Shown here: positions 1 to 11,030 of the stretch, piece by piece
How the letters are laid out: every line of letters starts with the position of its first letter
How positions within the stretch are numbered: the first letter of the stretch is position 1
NCBI RefSeq assembly: GCF_037893015.1
Contig: NC_133660.1
Coordinates: 166,534,363-166,598,362, forward strand
From: Macrotis lagotis
Taxonomy: Eukaryota; Chordata; Mammalia; Peramelemorphia; Peramelidae
Direction: 5' to 3'
Length of the DNA: 64,000 nucleotides
The notes under the pieces: model-generated
Databases searched by the model: none
Told to the model about the DNA's origin: nothing
The model's input: the letters and a program-made list of their open reading frames with translations, nothing else
Position numbers and translations under genes: made by a program

Positions 1-688
1 ATTCAATTTACAGATATCTTTAGATTAGCACATCATAGGATCATTAATAAAATTAACATTTACCTAGCAATCGCTTTCATATCAAACTTTTCACTTTATG
101 GGGCTTATTACTTTTCTTATCAATTCATTGCCAAACATTGCAAAAAGTACCAATTTAATGCAATTTTAAATCACCCCAATCTCAGATAAACACATCTCCC
201 TATAGACTTATAATTCTATACTTTCTTCTTTTCTCATAATGATTTGCACACCATTTTCCAAAGTTCCCAAAATCCATCTTTGGTGTACAAAGTCAACCCT
301 GCTCAGACCTTCTGTCTACATGCTTTTACCACTTTCCTTACTTAACAAATGGTTCAAAAGAAACCCCAATTATCTCTAAGTCTGGATTTTCTTTCCCATT
401 ACTTTCAGAATCTCTTACTCAAACTATACAACTCACATTTTCCACCATTCCTTTTCATTAGCTCCCCCTGACCTCAAGTCACACCATTCTGAACTAGAGT
501 CACATAGTTCATACTACAGTTATGATTCCACTCTTCACAAGGTACCTTCCATTCCAAGGTTTTAATATGTAACATTTCTTGAATACAACTGCTAAAATTC
601 TGGAGAAGGCAGTCATTCAAAAATCCCCTAGCTCAAATAGAACATTCCCTGCCCCACCTTCTTCAAATAGAGTAAACTGAATAACTAT

Positions 689-732
<44 letters not shown>

Positions 733-1089
733 CCATCCTAGATTCTTTCTGGGGGGGGTGGTGGTGGTTGGTCTTCTATTCTTCAACCCTTACATGTCCC
801 ATAATTTTCTGTAATAACTAAACTCTTAAAGCTCTAATGATACCATATCATTCTGGAAAAAAGACTATTTAGTTTCTCCTATACAGGCATCTTGGTAACC
901 ACATTATACACTTTAGGATTAACCTGACTCTCTTGTCTTTCTGAAATTTATTTTCCTATTTTCAAATTAAAATAGCATTTCTTTCTATGATTTCTTTGTT
1001 TAACATATTTGGTAATATTTGCTGTTTCTTTAACTTCAAAGTAAAGCCCCTTTTAATACTTACTTTACTAATTCTTCCTGAAGTAGTTC
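1..1089. other. Left-edge segment, no gene recognised
   Basis: AT-rich sequence with a long (GA)n tract at 690-732 and a G run with GGT repeats at 751-770. It could be the continuation of the retroviral insertion at 1090-2054 on the minus strand, but I see no retroviral motif, second LTR or exon in it. Confidence 0.4.
690..732. repeat. (GA)n microsatellite
   Basis: About 21 uninterrupted GA units. On the minus strand it reads (TC)n. Confidence 0.95.
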
Positions 1090-1167
1090 TCTCTCTTGTA
1101 AGGGGGAGGGAGGGGAAAACACTGTGGCAGCTCAGAATCAAGGAGGACGGTCCCTTGACCTCCTTAA

Positions 1168-1213
1168 AGTGGTCTAGGAGCAGGCTCAGAGGAGTGGTCT
1201 GGGTCTGTCCCAT
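1168..1213 (-). pseudogene. Truncated gag (matrix N-terminus)
   Basis: Opens with MGQTQTTPLSLLL, the characteristic start of gammaretroviral matrix protein. Gly2 would be the myristoylated residue in a live virus. Only a few tens of codons remain before homology is lost. It is non-functional as a structural gene. Confidence 0.65.
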
Positions 1214-1597
1214 CCAGGCTAGAACTTAGATTAAATGATTAAGAGGGAAGCAAAGCAGAAGCAAAGCAAAAGAAGCAAAGGTGATAGATAACCAGTCAGC
1301 ATCCGTCCCTTCCAGCGGGACTAAGTGTTGCTAGCCAGGTCCTAAAAGAAAAATCAGGTTAACCTTGCCTCATTCCTATACGTCAGTCATTCCTGACCTG
1401 CAGAAGGGTTCCCTTATCTCATTTCCAAACGTCAGTCCTTCCAGTACTGACCTCCTGAGGGGCTGAGGAACGTCTTCTACCACAACCCCCTGGTTGTGAG
1501 TCCACCTAGGCCAGTTGCCAGCTTAGTCCAAATACAGAGCTGCGGACTTGGTTTCTTTAGATACCCCTCCAAGTACGTCTTGTGGCCTCTGCTGGGG

Positions 1598-1615
1598 ATC
1601 CCGGAAGAGCCCCCA
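1598..1615 (-). promoter_or_regulatory. Retroviral primer-binding site (tRNA-Pro type)
   Basis: TGGGGGCTCTTCCGGGAT on the minus strand, two or three bases after the U5 end. It differs by one base (T for G in the middle) from the proline-tRNA site known from murine-type gammaretroviruses. Confidence 0.8.
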
Positions 1616-1616
1616 A

Positions 1617-2054
1617 ATATTAAGGTCCGAGAAAAGTCCCCAATTAAAGAACAGAGGCACTCGACACGATGGAGATGCAATAGCAAGTGTTTATTAAACT
1701 AGCTCGAGCTAGGGTTCCATCCTAGGTCAGGGCTAGGATCCTGGAACCCCGAGTAAAGTGAGGAGAGACCTTATATATGGTTTGGTAGGGGAGTTTCAAG
1801 CATCTGCCTGCAGATTGTCTTGAGATGGTGCAGCGTGGTCTTATTGGATGCAGGTCCTCGGAGAAGCCCCCCTGCTGCATGGTCTGAGGGCTGACCAGGC
1901 AGAATCCTCAGGAGCTGATCTGGCAGAAACTCAGCTAGCTGACCAAGCAGGAACTTAGGGGCAGAATTTAGGCAACAGTTCATAGATTTTTACATTCAGG
2001 GTCTTACAGGCACTCAGGCTAAAGTTCACAGATTTCAAGACTCAGGGTCTTACA
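1617..2054 (-). repeat. ERV 5' LTR
   Basis: Starts TGTAAGACCCTGA at 2054. It contains a TATATAAG promoter box near 1773-1780 and AATAAA at 1690-1695, with R/U5 running to just before the primer site. The order U3-TATA-poly(A)-U5-PBS fixes the strand. The 13-mer at the LTR start is repeated 46 bp further in (1996-2008), a tandem duplication at the U3 tip. Confidence 0.78.
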
Positions 2055-3835
2055 CTCTAATTGCTATAAATGAGACTATACTATAGTAACCAGTAGATGG
2101 CAGCCCTGAGCTTAAAGAATAAGGGTGAAGAGATGTAAATTCATAAAACCCTAAGAATTGGTTGCTTTCCAAATCTGTACATCCCTTTCAAAAACAGGAG
2201 ATAGGAAGGATTTACTAATGATCACATCTACTGTATCAGACTTTCATTCCAAAACTAATCTTGAAGAAAATTTCCCTGTGCTATATATATAATGAGCAGA
2301 AGACAAAGGAAAATCAATATGGGAGTGGAAGTTGGCAGATGAAAACACTTAAAGAAAAGAGCTCTCAGATGTGAGCAAAGCCCTAACTATTGCAGCCACT
2401 GTGAATAAGGGTATATTTGTGTGTGTATCTATCTATAAATCTATATAGGTATAGATACAAAATATATAGATTTACACACACACACACATATATAGATACA
2501 GATATATAGATATTTCCCTTTGTTTAGTCATATTTTTAAAGGACTAGCAGCTTAAAATGTTTAACATCCCTTCTTTCCTTCCTATCCTAAATAAAGAATA
2601 AACATTTCTCTTATTGGAGTTTAAAGCAGGACGGTTCCAATTTGAGAAAGTCCTCCTAAGTCTAATTCAGGGAATTTTCATTTGTTTCAGGTTTTTGCTT
2701 GGAGGAATAGATACCTTCGATAACCAAGTTGGTTTATCATATGCTGTATCCTTGCCCTCTTTTTTTTTTTTAAGTTCATCTCATCTTGTGAAGAACCCTG
2801 GGTTAAGCACTGAGGAAAGATAATAGAATTTAAGATAGATACCATTCTGTTCCTTTGTAACCTTCAGCCTTAGTATAGGTATTGACAATACAATCTCTCG
2901 GTATTACAATAATGATACTCAGTGAGAAGTTATTTGATAAAGATCCATATGAGTCTTCTAGGACAACTCTTATTTTTAAATAGCTGTTGTTCCTACTACC
3001 CCTTTTACCATCAGCAATTTTCTCAATGAACAGAGACCATCCCCTTAAAGATCCACTACCAAGCATTTCAGACACTAAAGATAGGAAGCATTCATGACTG
3101 AAATCACAGGTTTGCTGAAAGCCAATATAATTAGGAATTATACATTAGAACTAGATTATATACCATATTTTTATCAGGAAATAGGTCTGCTCTTTTCCAT
3201 CCTCAGTATGTCTGGTCACCTAAACAGTTGATAAGTAATTGATTTTAACCAGAGTCCCCCCAGATATGCCTACTTCAGGAATGGTAAAAAGATTCTGAGA
3301 TAGGATTCATTGGAACACATCTATGTCAATCACCTTCCAATTAAATTATTTCACTCACCACAGTGGCTCTCCAAATCTTTTCAGGCCTACCATGGTACCC
3401 CCCTCTTTCCCTCTTCATCTCACATCATTCCCTCCCAACACTTCTTCACCTGTGTATGACGTGACCACCATATGGGACATGAGGTGGTCCTCCTCAAAGT
3501 GACATTCACATCTTCACTCATCAGTTAGCTTTTCATACATAGGAAAACTTGACAAAATTAGGGCTTGCTTTAGTTACAGAAATCTTTCCCTTCCAAAAAC
3601 AAGGAAAACAAACATTATGTTTAAGAAAGATGAAAGCTTAGAACTGATCACCTGACTTTTTCCTCTACTTCTCTCCTTCCACTTCAAAATGCTTATATCT
3701 CTTCCAGCCCTGCCTTTGAAAACATTCAAGCCTTAGTACAATTTTTCCTTCTTGTTCTGGCCCTAAAAAAAAAAAAATTGGTTTCAGACAGGCATTGCTT
3801 CAAGTCCAAGCATCTTTTCCCCTGAGCACATAATA
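2055..3835. other. Intergenic, no gene recognised
   Basis: AT-rich sequence with short TG/TA-rich tracts around 2415-2515. A phrase near 2795-2880 resembles an ancient mammalian dispersed repeat ('...aagcactgaggaaag...'). Nothing coding. Confidence 0.4.
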
Positions 3836-4060
3836 ACAGTAATAGCAGCTAGCATGTATATAACTTTGAGGTTTGCAGAACACTTTATAAATACCATCTT
3901 ATTTGTCCTCACAAATGTTATTACCCCCCCCCATTTTACAGATGAAGAAACTAAAGAAGATGGAGTTAATTGACTTGCCCAGGGTCACACAGCTAATAAG
4001 TGCCAGAGGCTAGATTTGAATTAAAGTTTTCCTGACTCCAGGTTCAGTCCTATGGAGGGC
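3836..4060 (-). repeat. MIR-type SINE
   Basis: Contains the antisense MIR core: ATTTTACAGATGAAGAAACT followed by ACTTGCCCAGGGTCACACAGCTAATAAGTGCCAGAGG. It is old and diverged. An 11-bp hairpin lies just downstream at 4079-4102. Confidence 0.8.
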
Positions 4061-6097
4061 TGCTAATCCATGTAGGAGCCTTTGCAGTTTCAACTGCAAA
4101 GGTGGGGAACTTTCACTCTTGTGGTGATAGTGTCAACACAAATAGTCTTCTTTTTGATATAATTTCTAAAGCCACCATTTGCTTTACATTAACTTTAATT
4201 ATAATTCATTCTAGTATGACTGTTTTACCTCTGTATTTCTAGCAGCCAGTTTAAAAGACATTAAAATAGGAGCAATTTAACTGGATCACAACTAGATCAC
4301 CAAGACAGACCAGTCATTAAATGAAGTGATGGTTTTGAATCTTTCTTTGGAGTTAAGCCATTAGGAATCATCTCTATATAGAAATTGAATTCTTATAATG
4401 CCAATGTCCATGGAATACAAAGACAACTTTGATTCTCTGCTTAAGTCTTTTGTAAAAATTTTCTTTGGTTTTTATCTCTATCTATATCTTAAAATAATTT
4501 ATTTCTTTACTTTTTCATTTTTTGTGTAATATAATTGAAGAAACATGGGTTTTATTTTCCCCCTCTCCTAAAATAAGAAACTTCAAGAAAAACGAAGTGA
4601 TAGGGGAAAAAAATGTACTTCAGTCTGTGTTCAGATACCATTGGCTCTGTCCCTGGGATAGGTTGTATTCTTTATCAGAAGTCCATCAGAGAAGTTGCTT
4701 CAATTCTTTTTCCCCACAGTTGCTATTGTTAACTGCATTTCCCTCCATTCTTTTCCTCCTCTCCCCCATTTATTCTATTCTCTCTCTCTCTTCTTTCACC
4801 ATGTCCCTCCCCCAAAGTGAGGTGTATCTGGCTACCCTCTCCCATGATTTTCCCTCTCCTTTATCACTCACACACCCCCTTCCCTCCCCTTCTCCCCTTT
4901 CTCCCATCCTTTTCCTCTCCTTTTTTCTCTAGGGAAAGACAGATTTCTATACCCTATTGAGTATATGTTATTTCCTCTCTGAGCCATTTGTGATGAGAAT
5001 GAAGGCTCCCTCATTCCCCTTCCCTGTCCCCATTCAATCCATTGTGAAAGCTTTCCTTTCCTCCCTTTCCTCTCCCCCATCCCCCCCTCCCAGAAGGCAA
5101 TCTGATAATCTTTGTTTCCATGCTATATACACTGATTGAAATTAAATGTGTTGGGAGAGAAATCATATCCTTGAGGAGAACTAAAATATTAGAGATAGCA
5201 AAATTATGTAGTACACTTTTTAAGACACTTTTTAAAAAAAAATTGAAAGTAATAGACTTTGGTCTTTGTTTAAACTCCACAGTGAAATATCTTAGCCCTT
5301 TCTTGGAACTCTCCTTTCCCTTTTTCCAAGAACATTCCTTTTTCTCCTATTGACTCCCTATTTATATTATACCTTCATATTCAACTTCCTCCCTGTGTCT
5401 TGACTATATATGCTCCTTCTAACTGCCCTAATAAATGAGGCTCATATGAGTTATCAGTATCCTCTTCCCATTCAGGATGCAGTTCAACATCATTAAATTT
5501 CTCATAATTTTCCCTTCCCATCCACCTTCTCTATGTTTCACATGAGTTCTGTACTTAAAGATCAAACTTTCTGTTCAGTTCTGGTCTTTAAGCAGGAAAG
5601 TCTGAAAGTTCCCTGTTTCACTGAATGTTCATCTTTTCCCCTAAAAGAGGATGTTCAGTTTTGCTGGGTAGTTGATTCTTGGTCATAATCCAAGCTTGTT
5701 TGCCTTCTGGAATATCATATTCTAAGCCCTATGAGTCCTCGATGTAGACACTGCTAAGTCCTATGTAGTTCTGACTGTAGTGTCAAGATATTTGAATTCT
5801 TTCTGTAGCTTGTAATGTTTTCTCTTTGACTTGGGAATTCTTGAATTTGGCTATAATATTCCTGGAGTTTCTCTTTTGGGATCTCTTTCAGGAAGAGATC
5901 AGTGGATTCCCTCAATTTCTCCACTTCTGGGATATCACAGCAATTTTCCTCAATTATTTCTTGGAAAAAAATGAAGTGTAGGCTCTTTCCCTGGTTCTAT
6001 CTCCTGCATCTGTTTTCCAGGTCAGTTGTTTTTCCAATGAGATATTTTACATTTTCTAGTTTTTCATTCTTTTGGTTTTTAATTGTTTCTTGATTTC

Positions 6098-6552
6098 TCA
6101 GTAATCAGTTTCCCTTAGCTCCATTCTACGTTTGAAGGAATTATTTTCTTCAGAGAGCTTTCTTATCTCCCTTTCCAACTGGCCAATTCTGCTTTTTTTA
6201 AGGCATTCTTTCTCATTGACCTTTTGAACTGCTTTTTCCATTTGACCTAAACTGTTTAATATGCCATTTTCTTTGGTATTTTTTTTTTGTATCTCATTCA
6301 CCAAGCTGACTTGGTTTTCATGATTTTCCTGCATTGCTTTCTTCCCAATTTTTCCTCTACCTCTTAATTGATTTCAATGTCTTTTTTGAGCTCTTCCATA
6401 GCCTGAGACCAATTCCTATTTTTCTTGGAGGTTTTGGATACAGAAGCTTTGTAATCGTGTGTGTGTGTGTGTGTGTGTGTGTATTTTGATCCTCCATGGG
6501 ACCAGACTAGTTTTTTATGCTCAGATTCTTTTTTCTTCCATTGCTTGCTCAT
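6098..6552 (-). pseudogene. Broken LINE ORF1 (HAL1)
   Basis: Two out-of-frame pieces of an ORF1p-like RNA-binding protein: an N-terminal tail starting MSKQWKKK and a coiled-coil region. A (GT)n microsatellite at 6457-6482 has expanded inside the ORF and encodes a run of Thr-His. Stops and frameshifts make it non-functional. Confidence 0.7.
6457..6482. repeat. (GT)n microsatellite inside LINE ORF1
   Basis: 13 GT units; sits in the HAL1 ORF1 relic. Confidence 0.95.
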
Positions 6553-7222
6553 TTCTCCAGCCTATAACCTGATGTTAAAATACTTCCAAAGCTTTGGGGG
6601 GGTTGGGGGACACCTCCCCAAGTACTTTAATTTCTCCAGTGTCTTGGGAGAGGCTCTGACCACTCTCTGGACTGTGCTCTAGTCTATGGATGACCACAAG
6701 TCCTCCCCTCTGCCCTGGAGATGTGAGGAGGGTTCCTATTTCTCTATGGCAGTATGGGGGCCCAAAGTCCTGCCCCAGGGAGAGCAGAGAGACCTCTACA
6801 GTCTCTTCCCCCGCCCCTTACCATCTGTGGGCTGAGCCCTCTAGAAGCAGTTGTTGGGTGGCTCCATAGATTTGGCTGACCCGGGCTTTGTGTTCACTCT
6901 AGAGTTTTCCCACTGACCTTCCAAGCTGTGATCCCTAGAGGCTGAGAGGTCTGGAAACCACTCCTGCTGCCATGGACCCAAGTGCCCCAAGGTGTCCCAT
7001 GGATGTTCTGGAGGGGTGGATCTGATTTGCTCCAGAGCAGGATGGCTGTGGCTTTTCCCCAACCCTGGAATAGACCTTTCCTGTGGATCTTTCAAATTGT
7101 CTTGGGTTGGAAAATTGTTTCATTTCATTCTGGGAGTTCCACCCATCTAGAATTTGGTGTTTTCTGAGAAAGAACTTCTGGGAATTCCTGCCTTCACACT
7201 ACCATCTTGGCTCTGCCCCATG

Positions 7223-7867
7223 GGTTTTATTTTTAAAGAGAAATTTTGATTTTTAAGTAACTTTAAACTGCAGTAAGACTCTGTGGGCATCCTTTACAAG
7301 TAAATTTATTTTGTGCTTGATCTTATTTTACAAGAAGGTGTGAGTGATATAGTTAAACAATCATTTGTTCTTTCATGACTTTCATCTCACCAAAGTTTGC
7401 CTTTGGTGACCTAATTCTGAGAGTAATTAGTTATTTCAACATTGGAGAGTCCTCCCAAAGTAGAAATCTTTCACTTTAGCCACCTGTATCCCCCTATAGG
7501 GGACCCCAGCAGTGATTCAGGCTCATTGAGTTTCTGCTGTATAGAATGACTCTGATCTTAGTGTTTACAGAAATTATATAGTTGGAAAACAAAGGGGTAT
7601 TTCCACTGTGTAGGTCTCCACCAGAAGAAACTCAATGAAGTCACACTGAATTTCTCCCTTTTTTTGCCATCTAGCTGGTCCCTTTGACCTCATGGCTCCT
7701 TCTTTGTCATCTTCACCTGAGCAATTAGAACGGCCAAACTCTCATGAATCACCTCTTCCACAAGAGGAAGGGAGCTAGCTCCTGGGAGAGGAGCCCAGGC
7801 TCTCATTTATTAAACAAATGGCAGTTTTTATAGCACTTATTAACTGCCTATTTAATAAATAAAAATG
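7223..7867. other. Intergenic, no feature recognised
   Basis: Unique-looking sequence without splice-flanked open frames. Nothing supported. Confidence 0.4.
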
Positions 7868-8105
7868 GCAGCCAGGTGGAGCAGGAGAAAAGACTCCTCC
7901 TCCACCTGGAATCAGGAAGAGCTGGGCTCAAAGCTGCCTCAGATGCTTATTAGTTGTGTGATCCTGGGCAAGTTACTCAACTTCTGTCAGCTTCAGTTTC
8001 CATAAGTGGAAAATGGGAATAATAGGGTTGCTGTGAAGATTAAATGAACAATTTGTAGAGCCCTTAGCATAGAGCCTGTGGTTGCTGAATAAATAATTCC
8101 TTCCT
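7868..8105 (+). repeat. MIR-type SINE
   Basis: Contains TGTGTGATCCTGGGCAAGTTACTCAACTTCTGTCAGCTTCAGTTTCC and GGAATAATAGGGTTGCTGTGAAGATTAAATG, the classic MIR core and 3' part. Confidence 0.85.
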
Positions 8106-8797
8106 TTTCTTCCCCCCTCCCCCATTAGATGGGTTAAGGAAGGTGCTGGTTGTTTTGTTTACCTTAAACTATTTTTCACAATCAGTTAAGAGTTACTTGT
8201 AAGTTTTGTAAAACATAAGAATGTAAATGGCTGTTTTGTAGAGCTTCAGAGGAGAAACGAATCCCTCAAAGCCTAGCCCGTGCATCTGAACCAAGGTAGC
8301 TGATAGTTAAGTATTTAAGAACTTTGGAAAAACAGTTTTAGTTTCCTTGTTAAAAATGCACGTGAGTCTTATCAGGGAATCCTTGTCCTACTTTGCTATC
8401 CTAATAAATAGTCATTAAGGTGCTCAGGCCCAGGGTTCTAGAGTTGCAGATGTGATATGTAGGATGAAAGTTTGCATTCCCTTTATTTAGAATGCCCTCA
8501 AGTAAACTCCCATCTGTAATGAACAGATGTTAATGTAGTTCCAGAAATAATTCCTGCATCCCTATAAGGTGTGGGGCACAATAAGATAAACTACTTTCAC
8601 CAAGTGCTGGCTTAATATTAAGTTTTAAATGAATGGAAGCCCAGATTAGGCTAGAAACTGCTCCTGGGATGTCTTAAAAGATATCTCTCGTGGAGAAAAT
8701 TCTCTCAAGTATTAGCTGCCCTGAGCACTAGACCTGGTCCCCCCCACCTTGGTTAGCTCCACCTGTACTACCACTCTCAAATCCCTACTACTATCCC

Positions 8798-9080
8798 CAG
8801 AGCAGCTGGGTAGCATAGTGGATAGCTCACTGATCTTGGAATCAAGAAGACCAGGGTTCAAATTCTGCCTCTGACATTTCACCCTGCCTCACATCCGGGG
8901 TCACCTCCTATCATCCATCCTGGCTCATATCTGGCCACGACCCAGATGGCTCCATGAGGAGAAAGTGCCTTAGCACAGAACCCCCTCACTCAAATCCCAT
9001 TCATGTGCTTGTCATGACATAGCCTCCCTGAGCTCGTGCTCACCTTTGAGAATGAAGGACAAACATCATCCCCGGCACTT
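8798..9080 (+). repeat. Marsupial tRNA-derived SINE, long form
   Basis: A 5' tRNA-like head (AGCAGCTGGGTAGCATAGTGG...GTTCAAATTCTG) is followed by a different 3' body (ACATCCGGGGTCACCTCC...CAGATGGCTCC...TTGAGAATGAAGGACAAAC). A short antisense MIR-like piece (9100-9130) follows. Confidence 0.75.
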
Positions 9081-9280
9081 AGCTGGCTGACTTGAAGGCT
9101 AAATGACTTGTCCAGGTCACACAGCTAGGATGTGACAGAATTTTAAAACATCATCTTGGGTTCAAGGAGAGCTCTATCTCCTAAATCTGAACACAAAATG
9201 CTTGACATGTGATTTTTGTGTTGATATCAGTGGAATGGGTTGCCGGAGTCCTTGGAATCTTGAGCTCCCACCTCACCTGC

Positions 9281-9305
9281 CTTGCCGGGGGTGGGGGTGG
9301 GGGTG
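9281..9305. repeat. G-run repeat
   Basis: Three runs of five G separated by single T, then a TG tract. G-quadruplex formation would need a fourth run, so only weak potential. Confidence 0.6.
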
Positions 9306-9399
9306 TGTGTCTGTCCTTAGCCTTCTTTCCAACCACTCACTTGCTGCAGAATGCTAGGGAAGTGGATACACTACAAGTGGGTGCTCTCTAACCCCACTG

Positions 9400-10550
9400 G
9401 GCCCTCACTTCCCTAAGTCAACTTTCTGTGACATCTTCCATCCCTTTGGCACTTGCACTCCTCTTCCATCTTATACTTCTCTGAGAAATTTGAGACCATC
9501 TGAATTCCCTTTTCTCCCTGTTCTACATTTCAAAACTCTGTGGCACCTGCTCATGTTCTTCATCAGACTTGCAACTTCGCTCTTTCCCATATCCTTAGCA
9601 GACTGCTCCCCACCGTCATCCCCTCTTTCTACTCAACTCTTTCCCTGTCTAAAAATCCATTCTATCTACAAAGCATGCTTAGGTCTCCCCCTTCTTTAAA
9701 GCCCCTCATCTGACCTTAAATATTATTCTGCATCTCTCTTCATACCTACATTCCTAAAAGACTTCTCTCATTTCCTCCCCTTGCTCTGTCTCTTCATCTG
9801 GCTTCTAACTCCTCTTTCTCTCCCATCATGAGAAAGATCTTCTCCCTCTCCCCTCTGCTCCTGGACACCTCTCTGGTTTTCACAACATGCACTCTGCATC
9901 TTCATCCCTAGGCCCTCCACCATAGCCTACTTTCTCTGAGTGTCTTCCAACACTGTCCACAGCTCTCTTCTCTAGGACCTCATGGCTCCCAGTTTTCATC
10001 TCTCTACACATAAAACCAGCCTTAATTCCTGGTCTCATCATGCATCATCAATTGCTGCTTTGACATCCAAGACCTGAATGCCCCAGTAGTCTCCAGCCAC
10101 CTGTGCCTCTAGCAGCTCATCATCAGCACCCCCCAGTACAACCTTCTCCTTCTCACTCTACTTGTTCACTTAGTTACCACTTTTACTTCTACAACTCTCG
10201 CAATCTTCCCTTTTTCCTCACCTTCTAATCTATACCAATAGCTTCCCATTTGACCTCCTTGCCTCAAATGTCTCAATCGTAAAGGAGAAATATGATGCCA
10301 TTCCCTTACTGCGTAAACTTGAATGGTACCATTACATCTAGGACCAAAGGCTGCAAATTTTTCTTTGACATTTAAAATCCTTTATAATCTGCACAATCAG
10401 GTAGGCGGTCTTTCCGATTCCAACCGCAAACCTCTCAAAATTACCTTTTATTTATCTGTATATGTTCATGTTGTCTCCCCACAGTAGCTTATGGGCAGAG
10501 ACTTTCCTTTAGGTCCCTAGCACATAGTAAACTTATTAATAAATTCTTAC
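9400..10550 (+). repeat. Old LINE (L2/CR1-clade) remnant, pyrimidine-rich strand
   Basis: The segment ends with a phrase typical of L2/CR1 3' ends (GTTGTCTCCCCACAGTAGC...GGCAGAGACTTTCC...CCTAGCACATAGTAAACTTATTAATAAATT). The preceding kilobase is strongly C+T-biased on the plus strand. I see no intact frame. Family assignment is by phrase recognition only. Confidence 0.5.
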
Positions 10551-10782
10551 CTTTTGAGATCCTTTTCTTCAAGGTTCAAGAACCACCCTCACCCCACTCA
10601 GATTTTAGTGGAATGGCCCTTTCTAACTCTCATGGTACCTTGTCTGAAAATTGGCATACTCCCCATACTCATATAATTGCTCTTTCTTTCTTGGTTCCAC
10701 AGCATATGCAAGGTTCCAAAAATCTTGTCTCTAGCACCTGCTCTACATCTTTTTCTATTTGAATTTGTCTATGCATATATTG

Positions 10783-11030
10783 AGAGCAGTGAGGTGGCAC
10801 AATGTATGGTGCCAGGCCTGGAAGCAGAAAGACTGTCTTCCTAAAGACAAGGACTTCATCTTTAAATTGGGCTTCAGACACTTACAATGAATAACCTTAG
10901 GCAAATCACTTAATCCTATTGGTCTGTTTCCTCATCTATAAAATGAGCTGGAGAAGGAAATGGGAAACTACTACAGTATCTGTCCAAGAAAATCCAAAAA
11001 AGTCAGGCATTACTGAATTAACTGAAATAC
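10783..11030 (+). repeat. Marsupial tRNA-derived SINE with long 3' body
   Basis: GAGAGCAGTGAGGTGGCACAATG head, a middle with AATAACCTTAGGCAAATCACTTAA, and the tail CATCTATAAAATGAGCTGGAGAAGGAAATGGGAAACTACTACAGTATC. About 15-20% diverged by eye from the younger copies here. Confidence 0.85.

Larger units (their letters stand above)
1090..2054 (-). mobile_element. Gammaretrovirus-like ERV fragment: 5' LTR, PBS, leader, gag start
   Basis: In minus-strand order: an LTR of about 438 bp (2054 down to about 1617), an 18-base primer-binding site at 1598-1615 matching the tRNA-Pro type used by gammaretroviruses with one mismatch, an untranslated leader of about 385 nt, and an ATG at 1211-1213 opening a gag-like matrix start with an N-myristoylation signal (MGQT...PLSL). 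Similarity to gag fades after roughly 22 codons, and the frame continues into unrelated sequence, so the copy is truncated with no pol, env or 3' LTR in view. It lies downstream of SLAIN2 in the same orientation. Confidence 0.8.
4510..7222 (-). mobile_element. HAL1 (half-L1) LINE, nearly full length
   Basis: Minus-strand element of about 2.7 kb. It begins GGGCAGAGCCAAGATGG at 7222, has a GC-richer 5' UTR to about 6553, then an ORF1 (ATG at 6552, MSKQWKKKESE...) broken into pieces at 6364-6552 and 6098-6334. The latter shows the coiled-coil heptads typical of LINE-1 ORF1p (RIGQLEREIRKLSEENNS). The remainder, a purine-rich 3' UTR on the sense strand, runs to about 4510. No endonuclease or reverse-transcriptase (ORF2) sequence is present, which matches the ORF1-only HAL1 lineage known from L1. 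The alternative is an L1 with an internal ORF2 deletion. Confidence 0.7.

Noticed and set aside
4522..5080. 136-codon Ser/Leu/Pro-rich frame and its neighbours
   Set aside because: Antisense of the purine-rich HAL1 3' UTR; low complexity.
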